The notes below the pieces were generated by a model. It saw nothing but the letters and a program-made list of their open reading frames with translations, did not search any database and was not told the DNA's origin. This document shows, piece after piece, positions 27,601 to 39,600 of a stretch of DNA of 64,000 bases (the first letter of the stretch is position 1; each line of letters opens with the position of its first letter). The stretch comes from Costus lasius (lineage: Eukaryota > Streptophyta > Magnoliopsida > Zingiberales > Costaceae), in assembly GCA_027563935.2 (NCBI GenBank), contig CM050450.1, forward strand, positions 11,391,957 through 11,455,956, in the 5' to 3' direction. The position numbers and the translations under genes are program-made.

Positions 27601-30600
27601 GAACCTGAATGCATCAATTCGTATGATTTAACTAACACGTTCGATAATACTTAAAATAGTGATTCTCCATTGATCAGCATTGAAGAAATTTGAGGTAAAC
27701 GTAAGGAAGATTGAACGTTGAGAATTTGATAGAATGATAATTATCTTCACTCTTCTATTATCTGCTATTTTTCTCTCACCTGCAAGACTGCAAACACAAT
27801 TAACAAATTAATTGAAACTCACGTGATTAAGAGGAATGTAATAAAAAAAATAATTTAAACTAAAATTTTGTGTGTGAAAATGTAAGGAACTATCTAGAAT
27901 TTATAGAGATGAAATGAGTGTAAATTTACAAATTTATCCTCTATTTTATATTATTAAAAGAGAATAAAATAATAATTTTATAGCTAAAAGACAATTATAC
28001 CTATAAATTTAAATTTTTTAGATACTTTAGCGGGTATAAATGTAAAATAACATAGGTAATAATTTAAATTTTGGTGCCAAAATAATAAAAAAATATTTAT
28101 TACGCGTGCCGTGCCTAGCACGGGTCCGTGTCGTGCCTAGCCTGGCCCGGCCCATGGGCCGTGAAGCCTTGGCCCAGCCCGACCCGAGCCGTGCCACGGT
28201 CAATGGGCCGTGCCGTGCCCGGCCCACGTCGTGCCGGGCCGTGCGGGCCGCGGGCCGGCCTGGCCCATTGGCCACCTCTAGGGTCGCACACATAGACATT
28301 TGGAGATCACTATAGATCTAAGAGCCTTGGATCGAATATGAATTAATTTGAGTTCATTTTGATAATTGGACATGCTATATGTTCATATGATTCGATTTGC
28401 ATAAGGAATGGGGCTAGGTACCCATTCCCATGATCTAGAGAAACTAATTGGGCTTCGGGTCTATTAAGGGGCAAGCTATAGGGCCTGGGGCGCCTATGAG
28501 TCTTATACAGGAGGCCTAGAGCATGGATAAGCTCTAGATGGAGCTCATTAGGCTCATAGGGCTAAAGTAGTAGGCATCATTGGTGCATGACATCAGTAGT
28601 GGACGGGGCTTGAGCCTAGGCATAAGCGTAGGCACCTAGCAAGAGGTGCCCTTGCCATGCAAAGCATGCCTAGGCAGCCAGCTAAGCAAGGCAAGGTGGA
28701 TTTGTCTCAAGAGGTGATCAGAGTGCATTATAGGAAGGGAATTATGATTGAATTGCCTTCAAAGGAAGCTCAATTGTCATGGTCGCCCAATCTATGGTGA
28801 TTACCATGCATGGCCGGTCGACCATGCCAAAAGAGGAGGCGTCTGGTTTTGTATAAATAAGCAGGCAGGGGTCAAGCCACAAACACACGAATTTCTCTCC
28901 TCTCTCTATATGGCTGACTCTCTCCTCCCTTGTTGTGAGCACCATGGCATGGACCCCTCTTTCGAGGCTAGCACCAAGCGGGAAGTGGGATGATCTTCAA
29001 TGGGTCACTGTGTGGATACTAGTAAAGAGACGAACACTTGAGCGCTTGACGATGTCAAGCACGCTTAAAAGGTAAAGTTACTATTATGTCCCTTAGCTCA
29101 TCTCGCATGGATCCTCTAGGAAGGGGAAAATTACCAATTTTTTTGCCTTGCATTTTTTATCTGCTTGTGATTTTTCCCCAACAATTTAGTGCCTTGACCC
29201 AATGTTTTACATTTAAGCCCTCATCACATAAGGCATTTTTCACTAAAAAAAATTATACTACATAAACATTTTATATTTTAATATTAGATTCTGCATTATC
29301 GCTTAAATTCAAAGGGGCCTATGTTCGAGCTTTGCCTATTCTTATGTGGTAGCAAGGCTTTTCCCATCTTCATTTGTGGCTCAAATATGATTAGGATTAG
29401 GTCGCTGATGTTGATGTTAAAGAATATGGGTTAATGGGTATGTTATATTGTTAGCCAATTAACCCCCTAACCTGACAACGGTTAGCATACAATGTGCGTA
29501 TTGCACCGTTTCAAATCATGCCATTATTTTTGCTCTTCAACTCTGGTAGTTCCAAGTTAGTATCATAGTAATCGTTGTCACCATCGCCTGGCTCTCATTG
29601 GTGAGACCTTACGCATTTAATTGCTGCAGCCCAACTCTTGAGCCCTCTTCCCAGAACATTCTACCTTTTTGTTTTCACCATCTATGGTCTCTCATAGCAT
29701 CTTTGTCTCTAGGTTCTCATTCTCGCTCTTGCCGATCCAACTCTGCACAGGTGCAACACCAATAGTGTCCTTGTTGTGTTGTATGACTCTTGTTTATCAC
29801 TACCTAGGGCACAACTGTGATGTTGGATGGAACCAACTATTTGCTTTGGGCTTAATCCATGACTTCTTAGCCTCACTTGGAAGGCTTATCACCTATCACA
29901 ATAGACCTTGCTTATGAGGCTTGGCACAAGTCAGATACGGGTATGGAGAAAAACATTGTCTCATGTTCTTTACTCCAACTAAGACTAGTATAGTTAGCCA
30001 CAATCTATGCCTTGACTCAGAGACAAGATAGTTGTTCCTTATAAGAATATTATGCATAGATGACAGGTAAAGGGCAATTGGGATGAATTAAATTAGTATC
30101 ATCCAACATCCACGAATGTCTGTGATTCTCTAATAATAACAAGATTTTGTAGTAGCTATGTTATTGTCAAGGTTAGATGAGAACTACTCTACTACCTGGA
30201 CTTAGCTCTTAGTAGAGCCCACAATTTTGTTTTTGCATATTGCCTTTTCCCAATTACTATGGGTTCCCATAACTTCTTAGATGACCAGTAGTGTTCTTAT
30301 TGCTCCATAGTCCTGCAGATGGGTAGGGGGAGGGTTGATCCAATGTATCGAGCTCCTTTTGTGGATGTGGATAGCTGCGGTTGTAGGACATTATCATATG
30401 CTCATTGTGGGTGCACTAATCATTCATCTAATCAATGCTAAATTAAATTTGGCAAACCTTCTCATGCTAGAGTGGCTCTTAACTCACCAAAGCATCTTGC
30501 AAATTGTTAAAGCATTGTCACCATTGGCTAGACAACTATACTAGAACCATCCACTGCAACGAGCTTTCCATCCTCCTCGATTGCACCTATCTTTGTATTG

Positions 30601-33600
30601 TCTCTCACGCTGTTTCTAGTTGTTCTTGGGTTCTAGATTTCAGTGCTACCTCCCCCCATATGTCAAGCAAGGTTCAAAATTTTGGTCCACTCAGTGGTAT
30701 TGGTCCAAACCTAGCCAAAACCATTCGGTTCCAATGGCACAATAGAAGCTCCAATGTGCTAAAGAGTTATGGATCTTGTTTCCCTCAAATATAAGATCTC
30801 CCCTTTGGGAAGTCTTCATAAGGGAATGCATCTACTTGTGGTTGAAGACTGACAATCTTGAACAACTCAAATAGTCACTTGATGTTGGTGTCATTATCAA
30901 TAACACCTTAGACTTTTACATTACAATGACTTACTGCATGGCTTCTTTCATTGGCTACTTGAATAATATGCAAGATTTCAAATCAAGGTATAATTACATC
31001 ATTCAATCCAAGATCAAAGTTACTACATGACCTTGCTTTCTAACTCTTTGTGTCTTGCATACAGCATGGTGCCAAAGGTACCGACATTAGTGTAGCAAAT
31101 GTTTATTATTTATCTGATAGATACGTCTCTCTTCTTGTTCAAGAATAATATCTTGTGCCATGTGAACATGATCCATTGTTGTCATAGAGGTGGAAGTTAA
31201 TTATGTTCATCTAGTTTTGCTCTATCAACTTGTTATTGTAGAGCTCCTATTCCATCTTGATGGACTGGATTCTTGTGATGCATTACGCATCTCACCATCC
31301 CGGTGGGAGTAGGGGCTAATGAGATTGTGAAATTTGGAGACAAGATAAAAGTCCATGGTTCCATGCTACTGTGTAGTGTGTAGTGGATGTTGTGGTTTAT
31401 TTGTCATCCTTAAATGAAACTTCGTGGAATTTAGTTAGTGAAATAATCCAATCAATTTGTTCTTTTGGTGGATGGTATCAGTCTAGCTTTGCTTGCCTTG
31501 CATGGTGGAAATACTTTTGAACCAACATCAATGATTTTCATGTGTTGGCCTCCGAAAGAGTGAAGATAAAAAGCCATGAACTCCATCTAGATGGAGCATT
31601 TTGGCCTCTTATGTTGCTCAGGTGTTGGTGCACCAACTCAATGATAGCTTCCGCAAGTATACGGACTATCGAAGTAATATATATGTATCGATCCCACAAG
31701 GACCAAATACCAAGTACTGACTGATTTAATTATCACAAGCTAGACAACCCTTTAATTGGTGTAAGTAAGTTATTAAGTTAAAGCTAAAGAAAGAAAGCAA
31801 GGTAATTGCACGACGTAAGGTCTAAGGATGCACAGGATCAGGGCCAGGGTCCACCACATTGACGTGTTATGCAAGGATGAATAACAATATAAAAGTCCAT
31901 TTTTTAGTTCTAGGGTAATCCACAAAAGTACAAGTTGTTCTCTCTCGAGGATGCAACGAGGTGCCCACTCCGCTAGACGTCTACCGTCGTAGCACGCCTA
32001 CCCGAGCAAACCCAATGAGCCCCGGATTGTGTATATCATCTTCATCAATTGTACAAGTTGTCCTCTCTCGAGGATGCAACAAGGTATTTATACGTCTAAA
32101 CGTCTACCGTCGTAGCATGCTTAGCCGGATAAATCCAATGAGCGCAAGATGGCATACACTACCCGTAAACAATCAACTACTCTTGTATGATGATTGAGAT
32201 ACTCCTACCTAGATTTTCCAACATCTAGACGTGCCACTCAGCAATACTAGATATCTAAAACTAAGAAGAAAACAAAATGACAATCTCCATTCATGAGGTT
32301 CAACTAGGCAAGATAGAACAATCTAGGGTTCACAAAATAAAGTTACAATCCATCCATAAAACATTCAAGGGGCTTTCCCTAGCCCCGAAACAAAATTAAG
32401 CTATAATATTCATGTTCCAAGGTAAAGCACAAAGCAATCTCAGCGTTACATCCATGGATAACAAGGAGAAGAGGATAAATGAGAAAAGGAAGAGAGGACT
32501 CCCTCAAGGAGAAAGAAGCCGTCTGGTAAGGTCTTTCTCTTCCTCTGATCGGTCGCCTGCCCCCTTCACGCTCTCGTGGTGACGGGATTCTTCCTCAGCC
32601 GCCGTTCCTGTTCCTTACATGCCTCTTTGCGTGAATCGATGCCCTTACGTGAATAGGGCTTTTTCTTTTTGTCTCCCCTGGCTTGGTCGAATTCCCCTTT
32701 TGCCCTCACAAAACCTCCTCTGCAGTGTAGGGAAAACGAGGGGCAAAATCTGGAAAGTCAACGTCAGGCGACACAGAAGCCACGGGGTGTGATTTTGGTC
32801 GCTGGGTGGGTTGTGATTCTTTCTGAGAACACTGATCCAACTGAAAATGGTTGTATCCCCTCGCTTTTTTTTCTGAAATGAGGCAAAAACACAAAAGAGT
32901 GTAGATTCCGAAGGTATTGCGATAATTCAAAGTATAATCAAGTATAAATGTGAGAATGGTAATGAAATAATGGTAAAATAGCATAGGAATCCTTATATAA
33001 AAATGACTTAACAAATCTCTCTGGACTTAAACTCTTGCTTGTCCTCAAGCAAAGGTAAGATGAAGCTAAACTGTTAAAATGATCCATAAGACTTGAATCC
33101 AAACCCCTCTAGGATAATGCTAGTACCAATTCATGCAATGGTCAAACATCCCACAAGTTACAGACTCCTATCAGATATCAAAATGGTAAGCATTGCAACC
33201 CAAAGTAAATGCGTTCCACACATAGTTTCCACATCAAATAATCAATGTTCTGGTTCCTCCCAATACATAGTGTGGATCCTCTAATTTGTTTGAGATAGAA
33301 GTAGAAAGGGGAAACATTAAAAAGTTCTACAAGTGATGTAAATACATACAAAACTTTGGAATGTTGCTAGAGGATCTTTGTCCTCTTTTTTTTTCTTGTC
33401 AACATGTCTCTAGACTTTGCTAGAGAATTTTTTTTTCTCTTTTTTTTTATTTTTGAAACTGTGTCTAGACTTTGCTAGAGAATCCTTTCTATTTTTTTTT
33501 ATTTTCGAAATGACGCAAAAGTGGAGGATGCTTCGCAGTTATAATAGGTAAGAGGGAGGAGGAACCATTCAATATCAAATTGAGTGTGGAAAACAAGTGG

Positions 33601-36600
33601 CGTCCCACAATTTACGTAGGTACGCAGCCTAACAAGAGTCAATCTTTTAGTTGTCAATCACAAGGGGATGAATCGCACACAATAGATCAATATAAGCAAA
33701 AATTGATAGAGGTGCCGGATCATGCATATAAATCATACTAACAGCAAAGAACAACGTAAAATCATGCCCAAAGACAAGCAAAAATACACTATAAAATTCT
33801 AGAACATGGGGAGACAGGTGATGACTAATAAAAACAATGTTTCACAACGACTAAGGTGAGACACTAAACAAGGTTAACAAAGTAAGCACCAAAGGTAGAA
33901 GCCTTTAATGGTAAAACCTAATCATAATAAAAATACAAAAGTACCCCACCCATATGGCAAAATGAAGCATCGCGATGCTAAAAAAGAGAAAAACAGTAAG
34001 ACTGACAAAAATGGGGGAGGAGGCTTTGAAGGAACTCACAAAGCTAGTCGCGGGGGTCATCCCCTGCGTCACTAAGGTCGTCGGACGAGGCATCAAAAGA
34101 GCCCGAGTAATCCTCAGTAGAATCAGCACCCGCTCACGGAGGATAAGCAGCAGTGCTCCGGAAGCCGGGGAAACGTGAACGTAGAAAAGCATACATGCAC
34201 TGGACATTATCCATCAGGGTATCAATGTGGCGGTGGGCGCAGGATCGCTCGGAGGAGTCGGCGCGGGAGCAGGAGGAGGGGGCAATGGCTCGCGCTGACG
34301 CTTGCTGGTGGAGGCCTTGCTGGCGCACACTTTGCGGGGCACCATGGAGAGATGAGGGGAAAGAACTCCGGTGAGGTGGTGGAAGGGAGGTGGCAACGAA
34401 AAGGGGGCGAAAACAGAGTTAGGGTTTTCCACGGGGCGTGTAAAGTCTCGGGGAAGTGTAATGAAGTGGCGCGGGCAGATGCAGGGTATAAGCAGAGGGA
34501 ATTTTAAAGTTAAGTGGAGGGCCTCGCCGAAAACCTCGGGGCGCGGATGTCGTCGCTGGGTGCCCCGAGGAACTTTTTGTAGAGAACTTGAATTTCAAAG
34601 ACTTGCTCTGTGAAGTTGCCTCCAGATTCCATGGGCTGAGGTTTCGGTCGCGTGGTACCCCGAGGAACTTTCTGTAGAGAGATGGACTTGGAAGGTTTGT
34701 ACTGCGGAACGTCTTCCAGAAACCACGGGATAAGGTTTCGGTCGCCCCCCCCCCCAGGATCCACGGGCCGCGATCTTGATCGCTAGGTGCCCCGAATAAC
34801 TTTCTGTGGAGAATGTAACTTGTAACATAGAATGCAGTCGCAGGAGTCTCTGGTCGGCTCGGTCGCAGGGTCGACCGTGGAACATTCTGTAGAGTAGGAA
34901 CTGGAGAACATCAAGATACCAGAATCGGATGAAAATGCCACGGGCGAGACAGGCGTCACTGGGTCAGCTATGGAACACATTGTGGAGTGGGAGTCTGGGA
35001 AGTAGAAATAGCTCTAGAAGTCACGGGTGTGACTGTCATCGTTGGGTTGACTATGAAACTCTGGAAATAACGCGATTAACCCCTAATAGTACTCAGATCA
35101 TCCCTGAACAATGATGAGCACATAATTAAGCTCCAACCAGTAATCAAAATAGAGTAAAAACAATTACCATCACAATACCATCCTGATACCATCAAATGAG
35201 ATTGCCAAGTGAAAATACCATGGAATAGTCAACTAAAAGGATTATCAAAGCAAACACACAGCTAAGTAAACTACATAAAGAGAATAAAAGAAAACAAATG
35301 GTCAGCAGATTAACATGGAGTAGAAGTAAGCAGGTGATCTAGAAATCAAAATACCACCACAATATACAAAGGGAAATACCATTAGGTACATTACTAAAAG
35401 AACTAGCTAGATAAGGAAGAAAACTTGGGTTGCCTCCCAAGAAGCGCCATTTTAAGGTCTTTCGCTTGACCCTAGTGTCATGTCAAGGCGAGCTGGGGGG
35501 TTGGAAGGACGGACAATGCTCCGCTTCTCAAGTTTGTTGAGGATGGATTTCAATTGTCTTTGCTTTGCCTCTTCCTCATTAGAAACTTTACTAACTTCAT
35601 AATGCTTTTCAGCTTTGTGCATCATCTGTAATGGTGTCTAAGGAGAGGGTATTAATCCTCTTGCACGTTGCCACCTGTTTACATTAGAATTATTGCATGA
35701 CATCCTTCCCTGGGATTACATTGGGCTTGATAGAGTCCCCCCAAATTGATTAGATATCTGCCCATGAAGAACTCTCAAAACTCCGTGGTTAGGACCTTGC
35801 CCAGGGCAAACACTTGCAGCCGTAGTCTCATTTCCAGCTTCCAATCTATGATCATGACCAATAGTCACAGGTGGTTTGATCAATTTTTCATCATCCATCT
35901 GCTGATCTACTCGAGAAGCACCTGATGGCCTATCCATAATCCTCCCAGGACCAAGACCTGGTGGTCTTCCTACAGGAACGATAAGCAATGAATCAGGTAC
36001 GTCTGAACCAATTCCAAAACCCATAGGGCATTGAGTGAAGTGCTGTGAGAGCCTCATAAGAAAGTCTCTAGAGTATTTCTTTTGACAACTAGCTTCTAAA
36101 CTATCATCATCATGATGCTTAGTTGCTCCAACGCCATGATGTCCATTCTTTAATATTTTTTATTTTGGGGTTGAGATATCTGCTGCATCTTTCCAATCAT
36201 CCAACTCCACTTTGTTCACCCCATCTTCCTCATCTGCAACATCCGTAATAGGAACATCTACTGGTATGATATTTGTGATAGTTGGACTATTTATATTTTC
36301 TACCTTACCAATATGTCCATGCTTGATCTCCAGGCCCTGTATGCATTATAAAGGTCGGATGCGCCAGTAGCATTAGCTTTGGAAAATAATTCTTTTCCAT
36401 TCTTTCTTTTAGATGTGATCTTAGGTTTCCAAGTTTCAAATGAAAGCTTCTCTTTCTTGCCTAAGCGGGTTGCAGTAACCAATCTATCACTAGAATCAAA
36501 AACTTCAGATTCTGACTTGTTTTCCACAGAAAGAGATGAATTTGTGATAGTGTCCTTGCCCATGTGTACCACACTAGAAACAGTTGATCCAATACCCTTT

Positions 36601-39600
36601 CTGGGTGTCAATTCACATTTGACAGTGACATCACTTGCAGAAGGAAGATCACTAGCAGTTGCAATTTTAGAATCAGCCAAGTCCAAAGATGCATTATTTT
36701 TCTTATTTACCATGGTATTATCTTCCCGCACCTTATGATTGGCAATACAGTTGGATCCATTAAGCATTTTGTTGTCTGCTTCATAGTATTCACTAGATTT
36801 TACTTTTCCACAGGTTTCTACTCTTTTGTCTTGTTCCAATGCAACTGTAAAAGATAGATGTACTTCAATATTATAAGAATCTTATGGTGAATCCTCTAAT
36901 GCTTTAGATTTTTCAAGCTCTGTTATTCTCAACATTGACTCGCCCCTAACGTCCCTATATGTATTAATCACACTCAAGTTATCCAGTAATGGTTTGAATT
37001 CAACCTCTCTATTATCTTTTACCGCGGTAAGTGGTTGTTCGATATTGAGACACTCCAAGGGCTCCAAGTTGTAGAGAGGGGTGATATCCGGTGGTTGTAA
37101 GCAAGTTGCCAATTCAGATTTAGCTTTTGCTTCTTCTTCATTTGCAGGTTGGTATTCCTCAAGAGGATCGGAGCTGTTGCTAATGATACATGCGCTGCCC
37201 AACTCATCCTCCACAACATCCACACTATAGCAAGTCCCTGCAAAAGAAGGATGTTTTAGACATTCAGAAATATCAAAATCGATAACATCATCACGACATT
37301 CAACGTGAGCTTCCCATTTTTTACGTCAATTATGGCACCAGCTGTGGCCAAGAAAGGTTGGCCTAGTATTATGGAAAGCCGGGCATCCTCTTCCATCTCC
37401 AACGCAACGAAATTAGTCGGAATAAAGGATTTACCGACTTTGATGGGTACATTCTCCAATATGCCCACCGGGTGCCGTACCGAGCGGTCGGCGAGTTGTA
37501 ATGAGATCCTTGTCTCCTTCAATTCCCTAATATCTAATTTCTTGCATATTGAGAGCGGTATAAGACTCACACTGGCTCCAAGGTCGCATAGAGCGCGATC
37601 AAAGCTCATGTTCCCAATCTGACACTGGATTGAGAAACTAGTAGGGTCTTTTTCCATATCCTGATTCATGTCAGGCTCATCAATTTGCTTCCCGCTGCAT
37701 GTAATGATAGCGTTGCACTGTTCTCTAGGATTGGCCTCGGGTTGTCCCGGAAGTCTCCCGGGAGGTTTAGATGAGGATGAGGCTTGTTACGCAATTTGAT
37801 TTTCAAGCATCTTGCTATGTGTAGTCAAAGCATCAACTTTGGAAGCTAGTTGTTGGATAGTTTCATTCATGCGTTCATCCTGCTTAGCTTGCCCTGCCAT
37901 AAAACTTTCTAACATGGTCTCCAAAATTGATGAAGCTAGTTGTTGAGGTGGTTGCCCTGGTTGTTGGAAACCTGCGGGTTGTCCATAATTGGGTTGTTGT
38001 GCTGCATTGTTGTTGCGGTAAGAGAAATTTGGGTGGCTCCTCCACCCAGGATTATACGTGTTGGAATACGGATCATGTTGCGGCCTTGATGGGAAACTAT
38101 TGAGCGCATTCACATGATCCAAGATTAAGTTCCCAAAAGGAGGAGGTCCCATTTGGCAATCGGCTGAAGAATGTCCTGATGTACCACAACTCTCGCAAGA
38201 GACACTATTAACGGTGGCTGAGTTCAATCCCAAAGTATCAAGTTTGTGAGCTAGAGAATCCACTTTAGCTGCTATTGAGCTCAATGCATCAAGTTCAAAT
38301 TTACCACCTGCCTTGGGTGGTTCGGCCCTCTCAGTTGACCACTGGTGGTGGTTCATTGCCATATTTTCTATGAGATTAAAGACTTCATCAATTTCCTTGC
38401 TCATTAATGCGCCATCAGCTGCTGCATCAATGGTAAGTCTGGTATTGTAGTTGAGCCCGCTGTAAAATGTGTGGATAAGGAACCACTAATCTAAATCGTG
38501 GTGAGGGCACATCATTTGATATTCTTTGAAGCGATCCCACGCATCACATAATGACTCGGTGTCTCTTTGAGCAAAATTAATGATCTGAGTTCTCAATTGG
38601 GCCGTCTTGCTTAGCGGAAAATATTTTGAGAGGAAAGCACTGAAGAGCTGACCCCATGTTGAAATAGATCCAGAAGACAGTGAATGCAGCCAAGCGCGAG
38701 CACGGTCCCTCAATGAAAACGGAAATAGTCTCAACCGCTACACATCATCCGAGACGTCATTCATCTTCAGAGTGTCACATACTTCAAGAAAGATCGATAG
38801 GTGTAGATTTGGGTCCTCAAGCGGTGAACCCCCGAATTGATGTTGCGTCACCATGTTGACAAGAGCCGACTTGATTTCAAAATTATTTGCCTCGATCGGA
38901 GGCCGAGTTATGCTGGTATGTAGGCCTTGTGCATTTGGTGAAGCAAAGTCTCTAAGTGTTCGGCGGTTGTCCATCTTGGGCTTTTCAAGAACCTCTTTTG
39001 AGTTAGCTGCCTTGGACTTAGCTTTCTACGACGTCGGAATGTCTTTTCGATTTCAGGATCTGCAGGTATTAGTTCTTCCGACCGTAGAGTCCTACGTATA
39101 AACCAAGTAAGTTCAAAGGCAAACTTCCAATCAGCAAAGAGATATGCAGTAAATATTAGGTAGATAAAAGAGCTTAATGATAAACAACTAAAAACAAATA
39201 GACTAAAAGAAAAAAAAATGTCTAGTCTGGCAATAACTTAATCTTATCGATATTTATAAATTTGGTCCTCGGCAACAGCGCCAAAAACTTGATAGCTTCT
39301 GCAAGTAAACGGACTATCGAAGTAATATATATGTATCGATCCCATAGGGACCAAATACCAAGTATCGACTGATTTAATTATTACAAGCTAGACAACCCTT
39401 TAATTGGTGTAAGTAAGTTACTAAGTGAAAGCTAAAGAAAGAAAGCAAGGTAATTGCACGACGGAAGGTCTAATCTTTAGCAAGGTAATTGCACGACGTA
39501 AGGTCTAAAGATGCACGGGATCAAGGCCAGGGTCCACCACCTTGACGTGTTATGCAAAGATGAATAACAATATAAAAGTCTCTTTTTTAGTTCTAGGGTA

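Larger units (their letters stand above)
25862..29183 (+). mobile_element. Copia-type LTR (probably solo), split by a hAT-like element
   Basis: It runs from TGTTAGTGTG to CCCCAACA with weak flanking repeats ATTTT / ATTTA. Without the 1.6-kb insertion it is about 1.72 kb. TATAAATA at 28852-28859 gives a plus-strand promoter. Its layout parallels the minus-strand LTR at 44765-46418: a CTTGGATC..ATGAATTAATTTGAGTT-like block, a TATA box, then a T-rich 3' end. It could be the 5' LTR of the Copia debris at 29640-30800, but no clear primer site follows directly. Confidence 0.5.

Noticed and set aside
33905..34507. Overlapping frames of 60-110 codons in both directions
   Set aside because: They lie in the non-coding 3' region of the gypsy element; no domain and mutually overlapping.
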